Source: Bacillus alkalicellulosilyticus
GTDB lineage: Bacteria; Bacillota; Bacilli; Bacillales; Bacillaceae_F
Assembly: GCF_002019795.1 (NCBI RefSeq)
Contig: NZ_KV917381.1
Location: 4,310,068 to 4,374,067, forward strand
Direction: 5' to 3'
Length of the DNA: 64,000 nucleotides
Shown here piece after piece: positions 44,668 through 53,860 of this stretch (its first letter is position 1; every line of letters starts with the position of its first letter). The translations under genes were made by a program, and so were the position numbers. The notes beneath the pieces are model-generated. The model was not told where the DNA came from. It did no database searches and saw only the letters and a list, made by a program, of their open reading frames with translations.

Positions 44668-47600
44668 TTATGCTGGCGAGCACTCTACTTCTAATAAGGA
44701 TTGTTCAATTTGCTTTGCTGGCAAAGGCTTGCTCTTAAGATAGCCTTGGTACATATCACAACCCTGCTCTAATAACTGGTTTAATTGTTTTGTTGTTTCT
44801 ACACCTTCAGCGACATTTTTTAGTCGAATTGAGTGAGACATATCAATAATCGCCTTCACAATGGCTGCAACGTCATTATCTAGAACCATATCATTAATAA
44901 AAACTTTATCAATTTTTACCATATTAAGTGGCAGACGTTTCAAAAGCATCAAAGAAGAAAATCCTGTTCCAAAATCATCTAAAGATACTTTCACTCCGAA
45001 ACTCTTCAATTCCTCTAACGTTTTTATACTGTATTCGATATCACCAATCGCTACACTTTCGGTAATTTCTAAACATAGAAGCTGCGGATCTATGTTAGCC
45101 TTCCTCAATTCTTCCAATATCCGTTCTGCGAAATCAACTTGTTTGAATTGTCTTCCAGAAATATTAACTGACATTTGAATTGGATTATAACCTTTATCCT
45201 TCCATTTTCTCATTTGCGAACAAGCCTCTTGTACGACCCAGTTTCCAATAGGAATAATTAATCCCGTTTCTTCAGCTAAAGGTATGAATTGTTGAGGACT
45301 AATTAATCCAAGTTCCGGTGAATCCCAACGAATTAACGCTTCCAATCCCGTTAACTTTCCTGTTTCTAAATTCACTTGAGGCTGGTAATACAACTTAAAT
45401 TGATTATGCTTAATCGCTTTTCGCAAATAATTTTCAATCGTAACACGGTCATAGACGAGGTCCTTCATCGTAGGAGCAAAAAGTTCATACTGGTCTCCGC
45501 CATCATTTTTAGCTCGGTACATTGCAATGTCTGCACTTTTAATCAACGTATTTGCATCTTTCCCATCATTCGGATAAATACTAATACCAAGGCTTCCTGT
45601 AACAATGACTTCATAACTTTCAATCGCAAACGGTTTTTGTAAGACTTGAAGAATATTATCGCCTAGGTCATATACATCTTGGTCATTTTGAAAAGTAGGC
45701 AACAGGAAGATAAATTCGTCCCCACCAAGCCTTGAAATTGTTACATTTTCAGATGTGACCCTTTTTATTTTATCTGTTACATCACATAATAGCTGGTCAC
45801 CCATTTGATGCCCAAATGTATCATTAATATTTTTAAAACGGTCTAAATCCAAAAGAAGTACAGCTAATTTCTCTTTAGATTCCTTTGCCTCATGTAGAGC
45901 CGATTCTAGTTGTTCGTAAAAATACGAACGGTTTACTAACCCAGTTAAAGGGTCATGATATGCCAAAAAAGAAATTTGTTCTTCTTTTTCTTTTCTCTCG
46001 GTAATATCACGTATCGAACCAACCACTCTTTTTGGGTTACCATCTTCTCCGAACACAATTTCACCGACACAATATAACCAAATATAAGAACTTCCCTTTT
46101 TTGCTTGATACTCTATTTCAAATGTATTATTGTTCTCAGATATTAAAACATCCCACAATCGGTGAATCTTATCGACTCCTTCAGGGGATATCTTATCAAG
46201 TATATACGTAATAGGTGCTTCACTTATATTTTTTTCAATGTTTAAAATATTATTAAATCTACTATTCCATTTTATGGTCTGTGTTAAGATATTAATTTCC
46301 CATACTCCATCATTTACAGTTCGGGAAACAATTTCAAGTTGTTCCGCCGTTTGACGATACCTGTTTTCTTGCTCCTTTTTCTCTTCATTCATTGCTTCTC
46401 GTTCAATGGCTGATGCCAAAATATTAAAAGAGTGAGTCATCGTTCCACTATAGTCATACCATAACCCGATTCGATCAACTGGACCTATTAAAGCAAGCAC
46501 CCCCCAATCACGTGTTTCGGTACGAATTGGATGAAGTGTAACGATATCATTTACATTTGTAAAGCTAGAGTCCAATAACGCACTTACAGGTGGAAAATCT
46601 TCCACACGGAATGTTTGATTTAACGGAGAAACGATATCGTCTGGATTATTATAAACTTGTTCAACGACTAACTCATTTTTTTGATCTTCTCGAGACCACA
46701 GCCCAAGACAACCCCACTTAATATTTGTAGAGTTAAGCCATTCTAGCGACTTTATTTCTTCTAGATTAGCTTTAATTAACTTTTCACTAATATCCATATT
46801 TACTTGTATTATATTTTCAAGATGCCGTATGGTATTAACTCTATCGAAATCATCCTCTATCATTTCGTGTTTACAACCACATGATTTTCGAATTGCTAGA
46901 TTAGGCGATACGTACACGTTTGTAAATGGAACATCCTCTTCCAATTGTTCTAACACCTTAACTACTGCGGCATTAGCAATTTCCTCTAATGGAGCATGAA
47001 CAGTTGTTAGCGGTGGATTGCAAGTCCTAGCATGAGGAAGATCGTCAAATCCTACTACTGCAATGTCCTCTGGAATTCGTATTCCACCCTGTTGAAACTG
47101 TTCCATTAACCCAATAGCAGTAGCATCACAGCCTCCGATTATGGCTGTAAATTCAATTCCTTTTTTCATTATTTTTTGAGCACTCTTACGACCATATTTT
47201 TTTATATTGTCTTTTACTGAAAATACCAAACTTGGGTTAAGGGGAATATTGTTTTCTTCTAGCGCTTTTTTATATCCTAAGAACCTAGAATACACATCTT
47301 GGTTTTCTAACCAACCGGTAAAAGCGATTTGTTTATGGTTATGTTCTTTTATTAAATGTGTAACCGCAGCATACGTTCCATTTAAATTATCGGTACGTAT
47401 AACGGTTGTCTCATTTTTATCTGCATTAGATGAAATATAAACAATCGGTTTCCCTGTTTCCTTTAGCCGCTCTAAAAATTCACTATTAATGGCGTCTACT
47501 AACACAATCCAACCATCCACTTGATCGAAGGCTAGGGGCGTGACATATTCTTGTTTTTCCGTACGATGTGTTTGAATGGCAATGCTACGCCCTCCCACTT

Positions 47601-47694
47601 TTTGAACGGAACGGTGTATACCATCTAAAATTACGGTATGGTAGCTGCTGTTAAGAAATTGAGATAACACACCTATTGTAATCACTTTCTTCAT
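44668..47694 (-). CDS. LacI-type sensor fused to PAS-GGDEF-EAL (c-di-GMP enzyme)
   Basis: A 1,008-residue cytosolic protein with no membrane helix. Residues 1-270 form a periplasmic-binding-protein-1 fold as in LacI regulators (VGFDDLPHARTCNPPLTTVH), but without the DNA-binding helix-turn-helix. A GAF-like region (~290-430), a PAS domain (~445-570), GGDEF at ~656-660 and EAL from ~785 (EALIRW, LDDFGTGFSS, KIDK, AEGVET) follow. Both enzyme motifs are intact; no I-site RxxD precedes GGDEF. AAGGAGGAG sets the ATG at 47694. It probably senses an intracellular sugar. Confidence 0.88.
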   Translation of the reverse strand: MKKVITIGVLSQFLNSSYHTVILDGIHRSVQKVGGRSIAIQTHRTEKQEYVTPLAFDQVDGWIVLVDAINSEFLERLKETGKPIVYISSNADKNETTVIRTDNLNGTYAAVTHLIKEHNHKQIAFTGWLENQDVYSRFLGYKKALEENNIPLNPSLVFSVKDNIKKYGRKSAQKIMKKGIEFTAIIGGCDATAIGLMEQFQQGGIRIPEDIAVVGFDDLPHARTCNPPLTTVHAPLEEIANAAVVKVLEQLEEDVPFTNVYVSPNLAIRKSCGCKHEMIEDDFDRVNTIRHLENIIQVNMDISEKLIKANLEEIKSLEWLNSTNIKWGCLGLWSREDQKNELVVEQVYNNPDDIVSPLNQTFRVEDFPPVSALLDSSFTNVNDIVTLHPIRTETRDWGVLALIGPVDRIGLWYDYSGTMTHSFNILASAIEREAMNEEKKEQENRYRQTAEQLEIVSRTVNDGVWEINILTQTIKWNSRFNNILNIEKNISEAPITYILDKISPEGVDKIHRLWDVLISENNNTFEIEYQAKKGSSYIWLYCVGEIVFGEDGNPKRVVGSIRDITERKEKEEQISFLAYHDPLTGLVNRSYFYEQLESALHEAKESKEKLAVLLLDLDRFKNINDTFGHQMGDQLLCDVTDKIKRVTSENVTISRLGGDEFIFLLPTFQNDQDVYDLGDNILQVLQKPFAIESYEVIVTGSLGISIYPNDGKDANTLIKSADIAMYRAKNDGGDQYELFAPTMKDLVYDRVTIENYLRKAIKHNQFKLYYQPQVNLETGKLTGLEALIRWDSPELGLISPQQFIPLAEETGLIIPIGNWVVQEACSQMRKWKDKGYNPIQMSVNISGRQFKQVDFAERILEELRKANIDPQLLCLEITESVAIGDIEYSIKTLEELKSFGVKVSLDDFGTGFSSLMLLKRLPLNMVKIDKVFINDMVLDNDVAAIVKAIIDMSHSIRLKNVAEGVETTKQLNQLLEQGCDMYQGYLKSKPLPAKQIEQSLLEVECSPA

Positions 47695-48016
47695 TTGCTC
47701 TCCTCCTTGAATCAACTAGTTGGAATGGTTAAAATGTAGACTTATAGTTATTTTATCCTATTATAAACTACTTTTAAATTGAAACATAGTACCTACTAAA
47801 GAAAGGATTTTTCCTGTATAGATTAATTTAGAAAAGTTGTTACTATCCCCTGTACAATGGCCTAGTCAACGTCTTTACTGTGAGGATATCGCCTTTAACA
47901 GCCGTTCAATTATACGATTACTATATATATCGGCTGTTGTGATAAGTCTTTCAAACTCCGATACTTAAGTCTCGTACAATCAATGAAAAAATCGGAAAAG
48001 AATGAAGCATACTAAA
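47695..48016. other. Gap upstream of the LacI-GGDEF-EAL gene
   Basis: About 320 AT-rich bases with no gene. I see no clear operator or riboswitch; the promoter of the minus-strand gene must lie here. Confidence 0.5.
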
Positions 48017-48060
48017 AGAGGCCTGAACAAAAGTTTGTTATCCTTTTGTTCAGACCTTCT
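48017..48060 (-). terminator. ACAAAAG-core terminator of the EAL-HDOD gene
   Basis: The stem AGAGGCCTGAACAAAAG/CTTTTGTTCAGACCTTCT lies directly past the stop. Confidence 0.85.
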
Positions 48061-49289
48061 TATTCAACGACAAATAAATTTTTTGACCAATTAATTGAGT
48101 TTGCATGAATTTCAAATGCATTTTCTTTTGTGATGCCAATTCTACTGGTTATTCTATCAATGTCTTCCCACTTAGCCTGTTCAATTGCTATTGTTAAGTC
48201 CAATATATCTTTATGATGGTTTTGTTTTCCTAACAAAGCATCTAATATTTCTTTTTCTAATGGAAGAGACTTCATTACAGTTTCAATTGGTACTTGGAGA
48301 AGACTATCAATTAAAGAAAACATCCCTGTTAAGAAATAGCTTGAATGCTCATGTGATTTCCCAACATTCATCGCGATTAGTTCGCTTCCTTTGGCACGTA
48401 TGAACGACATTTTAATGATCTCCTTCGGTGCCTTGAAATGACTGTTATTCGACTGACTTAAAGAAAGAAAGTAAATCCACTTTTTAATTTCATTTAACCC
48501 AAGTAAAACAATCGCTTGCTTTAACGATTTTATTTTGTGTGCCGTTCTAGCAGAAGAGTTTATTAATCTTAATAACTTATAAGATAGAGAAACATCCTTC
48601 TCAATCGCTTGTGTAATTAGATCAATATTTGGTTCTTCTTTGGATAGTTCGGTTAGGATATTTAAAAAAACGCCGTTAAATACAGGTACGTCTGTACTAG
48701 ATATAATGACCGGCTTGCTAAAATAATAACCTTGAAAGTACATATAGCCCTCATTCACGCACTGCTCATACACTTCTCTTGTTTCGACCTTCTCAGCTAA
48801 TAATTTTACATTGAATGGTTTTAAAAATTCGAGTATCTTTTTTTGTGTTTGTCTTGGAGTGTTTAGGATATCGACTTTAACAATATCAATATATTTAAGA
48901 ATTTCTACTAAATTCAAGTCATCTTCCAGTAAAATAAAATCATCCAAAGCAATTTGATATCCCTTTTTACTTAGTTTTTTACAGATTTCTATGACTTCAG
49001 ATGTTAATTTTACCGTTTCTAGAATTTCAACGACAACCTTATCAGGAGATAGGTGGGACGGAAATTCTTTTTTTAAAATGTTTTCAGTGAAATTAATAAA
49101 GCAAAGCTTTCCTTCAGATAGCTGTTCAATTCCGATATTAAAAAAGCTATTTATAATTACATCAGAAGTAGCAGCATCACCACTAACAGGTTGAGCGTTA
49201 GGCCCATCATCGCCTCGATATAATAACTCATAAGCATAAATCTCATGATTTTTATTTAAGATGGGCTGCCTCGCTACAAAAACATCCAA
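48060..49289 (-). CDS. EAL-HDOD signalling protein (YuxH-like)
   Basis: A 409-residue protein, the same length as B. subtilis YuxH. The N-terminal EAL-like domain (FVARQPIL..YELLYR) has IALDDFIL in place of the DDFGTG loop and lacks several metal ligands, so it is probably inactive and may bind c-di-GMP. The C-terminal HDOD domain (~200-409) serves protein contacts. Start is a TTG nine bases after AAGGAG. Monocistronic. Confidence 0.85.
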   Translation of the reverse strand: MDVFVARQPILNKNHEIYAYELLYRGDDGPNAQPVSGDAATSDVIINSFFNIGIEQLSEGKLCFINFTENILKKEFPSHLSPDKVVVEILETVKLTSEVIEICKKLSKKGYQIALDDFILLEDDLNLVEILKYIDIVKVDILNTPRQTQKKILEFLKPFNVKLLAEKVETREVYEQCVNEGYMYFQGYYFSKPVIISSTDVPVFNGVFLNILTELSKEEPNIDLITQAIEKDVSLSYKLLRLINSSARTAHKIKSLKQAIVLLGLNEIKKWIYFLSLSQSNNSHFKAPKEIIKMSFIRAKGSELIAMNVGKSHEHSSYFLTGMFSLIDSLLQVPIETVMKSLPLEKEILDALLGKQNHHKDILDLTIAIEQAKWEDIDRITSRIGITKENAFEIHANSINWSKNLFVVE

Positions 49290-49369
49290 TACATTCCACT
49301 CCTTAAGTACTCCACTGTTTTTACTATTTTACCCTAACAATGGATTACTTGGGAATACTTATCTCAACC

Positions 49370-50701
49370 CTACTGACTATTATTTTTACTTTCAAGCAAT
49401 ATTTCTCTTACACGTCCATGCTGGTTTTCAATATCTTCTTTTGTTCTTTTTATAATTTCATCTCCACTTATATTCCATTGAATTCCTTTTTCAAAATTAT
49501 CACTCCATATTTTTTCTGCATCTTTGTCTAATGGGGTAATAATGTGTTCTTTCGTCTTGTAAATCAAATCTTCATAGTATTGTCGGGGCTGTTGCCCACC
49601 TAAATAATAATTAGGTGTAGAGCGTGCCCTCTCATTTCCTCGTGAAGGCAAATATCCTGGTACAGATACAATGTAATCTTCACCCCCAGTAAGCTCTATT
49701 GAATAAAATTTAATAAACTCCCAGGCTGCTTTTTTATTTTCACTGGCAAGGGGTATTGACATAATGGCACTGTTCGACCACCCGTAAATATTAAAAGGTA
49801 GTCTGGTTACTCTCCATTTACCCTTTTGATCGGGAACCCATGATTTTAATAAATCTGAACCCCACGTTCCTAGGAAAAGCATGACTAACTCATCGTTTTT
49901 TATCGGTTCCTGATCTAACCAAATGTCTATTCCTAACGTTAAACTATCGTGCCTAACAAGTCTAGCTAGTTCAATCATTTGTTCATATTCTGGAGTATTC
50001 CTCATAAAGTTTAAATCTTCATCAAAAATCGCTGTCCCAGTATCATATATTTCTCTAATGTTATTTGGCCACTGAATCAAATATTTCGAGTCCTTCTTTA
50101 ATTCATTAGCCATTGTCAACCAATTCGTTGGGTCCTCCATATAATTACCTAATTCTTCTGGATCTGACGGAAATCCATACTCTTCCATGATATCTGCTCG
50201 ATAAAAAGTAACATGCGGTGCTGTATTTACTGGAAACCCAACCATTTTCTTTCGGTCAAAGGATTGACCAACATTCCAAAGTGATTCTGAGAAATTCTGT
50301 TGATAGTCTCCCATTGAAAACGGTTCTTCTAACAAATCTTGAAAAATTTCTATTGAATTAAACTCACCAAAATGGGGACTATCAATAAACATTATATCTG
50401 GCCCCTCACCATTTACAAGCGCTTCAAAATAGACATTATGATAATTTTCATAGTCTAACATTTCTAATTCAAATTTAATATTTGGATATTTCACTCGAAA
50501 TAGTTGGAAAGCTTCTTCAAGTCCAGCTTCATAATAAGACCATACCTTAATAGTAATTTCATCTTTGAATAGATTAACGTCCGCTTCCGTTTCAACTTCA
50601 CCTTCAACAGGCTTAGCTGGTTGTTCATCCACCCACTCACCTTGATTGCAACCAACCAAAACAAGGAGGAAAACAAAGAAAAGAAATTTAACTTTGATCA
50701 T
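49370..50701 (-). CDS. Orphan sugar-binding lipoprotein next to a GGDEF-EAL gene
   Basis: A 443-residue family 1 solute-binding lipoprotein (lipobox LVGC near residue 18; IKVWSYYEAG; a late AAWEFIKFYS). No permease or ATPase gene is near. It begins two bases after the stop of the membrane GGDEF-EAL gene, and its ribosome site AAAGGAGTG lies inside the end of that gene, so the two are translationally coupled. A role as ligand-presenting partner of that receptor is inferred. Confidence 0.88.
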   Translation of the reverse strand: MIKVKFLFFVFLLVLVGCNQGEWVDEQPAKPVEGEVETEADVNLFKDEITIKVWSYYEAGLEEAFQLFRVKYPNIKFELEMLDYENYHNVYFEALVNGEGPDIMFIDSPHFGEFNSIEIFQDLLEEPFSMGDYQQNFSESLWNVGQSFDRKKMVGFPVNTAPHVTFYRADIMEEYGFPSDPEELGNYMEDPTNWLTMANELKKDSKYLIQWPNNIREIYDTGTAIFDEDLNFMRNTPEYEQMIELARLVRHDSLTLGIDIWLDQEPIKNDELVMLFLGTWGSDLLKSWVPDQKGKWRVTRLPFNIYGWSNSAIMSIPLASENKKAAWEFIKFYSIELTGGEDYIVSVPGYLPSRGNERARSTPNYYLGGQQPRQYYEDLIYKTKEHIITPLDKDAEKIWSDNFEKGIQWNISGDEIIKRTKEDIENQHGRVREILLESKNNSQ

Positions 50702-50703
50702 GC

Positions 50704-53385
50704 TTATTTCACTCCTTTGTATGTTACATCATGTTTCAGCATATTCCAAAAGTCTTCTTTAGACAATGGTTTACTAAAGTAATAGCCTTGAATTTCATCA
50801 CAATTCACTTGCTGTAGAAACTCATACTCTACATTTGTTTCTACACCTTCCGCTACTACATTTAATCCCAGGCTATGAGCTAACTCTACAATAACTTTTA
50901 CCATCGAAGCCTTTTTCTTATTCTCATCTATACTTCGAATGAACTCTCGGTCCAGTTTCACTTCATTAATCGGAAGTTGGAGTAGATGATTTAACGAAGA
51001 ATATCCGATTCCAAAATCATCAATGGAAACTTGAACACCTAAATTGTGTATTCTCTCAATGATTTTAACTACTTCATCCATGTTTTTTATTAAAATACTT
51101 TCTGTTATTTCAATTTGCAAATACTTCGGTTCTAGACCAGACGAATCAATGGCACTTTGAATCATCCCAACAATATTATCTTGATAGAAATGTTTTGCCG
51201 ACAGATTAACAGAAACAGGTATTTTTTTTGCACCTTGATTTTGCCAAACTTTATTTTGCCTACATGCTTCATGAATACCCCAATTATCAATATCGATAAT
51301 GATTCCAGATTCCTCTGCAATTGGAATAAACATAGCTGGGGAAATTGCGCCTAACTGCGGATGACTCCACCGCATTAATGCTTCCATACTTGTAACTTCT
51401 CTTGTAGCCGAGTCTATCTTTGGCTGATAATAAAGCTCAAACTGATTTTCATCAAGAGCTTCTCTTAACCCGTTATTGATGACCATTCGTTCTGAGAATT
51501 CTTTTTTCATGCTGTCATCAAAGAACTGTACTTGATTTCCACCATTTTCTTTAGAGTTGTACATTGCCATATCTGCATATTTAACTAATGTATCTATATC
51601 TGTACCATTGTCTGGAAATATACTTACACCTATACTCCCACTAACATATAATGGAGAACCATTTAAGATAACTGGCTCCGAAAAGATATCTGTGATTTCT
51701 CTACATGATAATTTAATTTCTTCAATCGTTAGTTGTTTTGCGACAAATACAAATTCGTCACCACCTAACCGAAAAACTTCCATACGTTCATTCTTTAAAC
51801 TTGAAAATCTCTCTGCAACCAACTTCAATAATTGGTCTCCCGAAGAGTGTCCTAATGTGTCGTTAATTTGTTTAAACTGGTTCATATCAACAAACACAAC
51901 AGCTATTTTTTCTTCTTCCTTATACTCATTTTCCAACAAAATCTTTAAATGTTGCTGAAAGTGAAGTCGGTTAGGTAACTCCGTAAGTACATCGTAATAT
52001 GCTAGTTTATGCAGTTCTTCTTCTGATTTTTTCAGCTTATTAGCTTGTTCTTCTAATTCTTGATTCATTGAGTAACTATCTTCAAAAAGTTGTTTTAGGT
52101 TTTCTGACATATGTTGAAAGTTAGTAATCAAAGACTTCATTTCAACTAAATGACTATTAGGCCACTCCACCAGTTCCATTTGTTTTAGCTTTTTTGGTAA
52201 TCCTGTTGTCGTTTCAGCTAGATGACTTATCGTTCTTACTAATATCCTGTTCATGACAACAGCAAATACAACTGCCGCAACAGCAAAAAGCAAAAGAAAG
52301 CGGAATTGATCCATAAAATGCCCAAAAACGGTGGATTGATAAACAGAAATAGGAAATAGTACATTTACTATTACTTGTGGTGAATCTAGTTTTTTTTCAT
52401 AAATATAATAGCCTTTTGACCACGTGTTTATTGATAAAAAGCTTAAATCATTTTTTGGCAATGATTGGTAAAAGTTATCATCGACCAGTTGATTTTCATT
52501 TACTTCTTTCCAGTGAAATGAACTTCGTGGTTCTAACTCCATCTCCCCAGATGCAGAAATGACATTATAGTCATAGTCTAACACTACGATTTCATATGAT
52601 TCTTCAAAGCTTAACCTATTTATAAAATCTTCTAGTAAACCCGTTTGAATAAGACCGAACAACTCCAATTTATGTTTTTCACCAATTGCCCATCCACTCA
52701 GTTCTCCACCAACTCGGTTTGCATTATTTAAAGAGGTTGAGATCGCTTGACTTCGGTTTGTTTCATACATGTTCCAACTATTTATCCCGACATTTAATAT
52801 GAATGGGAAAATAACAGCAACCACAAGCAAGTGAAAAAGAATTTGATGTGAAGAAATTAGAAATTCTCTAAGACCTATTTTCTTATTAAGAAAGTAGGAA
52901 AATGGGAAGTAGGTCAAAATAATGTCGGCAATTAAAGCATTTAATAATCCGTTTGTAACTAATACCGTGACTTGAAAATACATAGAACTATTTATTGTAT
53001 CGAACGTCTGACAATAAGCTATTACAAAGAGTGGAATCCCCAAGGATAACCAAAAGAATAAATCCCAAAGTACCAAGTTTCCTCTTTTTTTATATAACCC
53101 AATCAAACCAATAAACAAGACTTCTAGAAGGACAAGAGCATCCATCATTGCTTGTCCAAAGAAAAATACGGATACTAAATGAATCGCAACTGCTGTACTT
53201 ACTCCTATTCTAAGTCCAAATAACCTGACAATAACCAATAAAAATATACTTGAAAATACGATTGTTACACCATACACAAAATGGAAATTGTTAACTTTTA
53301 AGATAAAAGCAAATGCAACAAGAATAACATATATAAAAAGCTTATGGGTCTCTAGGATAGGGACTTTATTTGCTTTTAGATTCAA
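50704..53385 (-). CDS. Membrane GGDEF-EAL protein with extracytoplasmic sensor
   Basis: An 893-residue receptor. Six to seven N-terminal membrane helices (~15-215) are followed by a Cache-like outer domain (~220-370), another helix, a HAMP-like linker (~390-440), a coiled coil, GGDEF (~540) and EAL (~667; MEALMRW, SIDDFGIGYSS, AEGVET). Catalytic motifs are complete. ATGs at 53406 and 53394 lack spacing to a ribosome site; the TTG at 53385 is nine bases from GAGGGG and is preferred. Operon partner: the sugar-binding lipoprotein gene at 49370. Confidence 0.85.
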   Translation of the reverse strand: MNLKANKVPILETHKLFIYVILVAFAFILKVNNFHFVYGVTIVFSSIFLLVIVRLFGLRIGVSTAVAIHLVSVFFFGQAMMDALVLLEVLFIGLIGLYKKRGNLVLWDLFFWLSLGIPLFVIAYCQTFDTINSSMYFQVTVLVTNGLLNALIADIILTYFPFSYFLNKKIGLREFLISSHQILFHLLVVAVIFPFILNVGINSWNMYETNRSQAISTSLNNANRVGGELSGWAIGEKHKLELFGLIQTGLLEDFINRLSFEESYEIVVLDYDYNVISASGEMELEPRSSFHWKEVNENQLVDDNFYQSLPKNDLSFLSINTWSKGYYIYEKKLDSPQVIVNVLFPISVYQSTVFGHFMDQFRFLLLFAVAAVVFAVVMNRILVRTISHLAETTTGLPKKLKQMELVEWPNSHLVEMKSLITNFQHMSENLKQLFEDSYSMNQELEEQANKLKKSEEELHKLAYYDVLTELPNRLHFQQHLKILLENEYKEEEKIAVVFVDMNQFKQINDTLGHSSGDQLLKLVAERFSSLKNERMEVFRLGGDEFVFVAKQLTIEEIKLSCREITDIFSEPVILNGSPLYVSGSIGVSIFPDNGTDIDTLVKYADMAMYNSKENGGNQVQFFDDSMKKEFSERMVINNGLREALDENQFELYYQPKIDSATREVTSMEALMRWSHPQLGAISPAMFIPIAEESGIIIDIDNWGIHEACRQNKVWQNQGAKKIPVSVNLSAKHFYQDNIVGMIQSAIDSSGLEPKYLQIEITESILIKNMDEVVKIIERIHNLGVQVSIDDFGIGYSSLNHLLQLPINEVKLDREFIRSIDENKKKASMVKVIVELAHSLGLNVVAEGVETNVEYEFLQQVNCDEIQGYYFSKPLSKEDFWNMLKHDVTYKGVK

Positions 53386-53406
53386 GAAATTCATCCCCTC
53401 ATTCAT

Positions 53407-53860
53407 GTGTCATACTTTATTAACCAAGCTGAATTTTTTTATAATCTACTCTATTAAAATTTCCTATTACCAATTATATTACTATATACCTTTAATTAAA
53501 AGGTAATATAACAAAAAAGTCGAAAAAACTCAATTAAAGCAGATACTTAATCCTACTAAAATCCCATTTTTTAGAAATAAAACCCTTCAAATTACACCAA
53601 ATTGGATTTTTTCGATGTTGGTGTGAACATACAAAAACTATAGCCAAATAAGTGTAACCTCTTACTCTTCTTTATCGACATACCATATAGAATACTTCAT
53701 TACCGTTTGTTTATCTATAAAAGTTTATACAAGTTCATTAATAGGTCTAACTACGTCGAAAGATTCCTAGGATTCGACTCCATTTTTTTACAAGTTTTTT
53801 AGAGTGTACTAGTTATACTCTTTATGTACCTAGGTAAAATTTTCAAGGAGGTGGGGTACA
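53407..53860. other. Divergent intergenic region
   Basis: About 450 very AT-rich bases between the GGDEF-EAL operon and the L,D-transpeptidase gene. It must hold both promoters. TATACT at about 53815 is a candidate -10 for the plus gene, but no matching -35 stands out. No hairpin or small gene was found. Confidence 0.5.
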
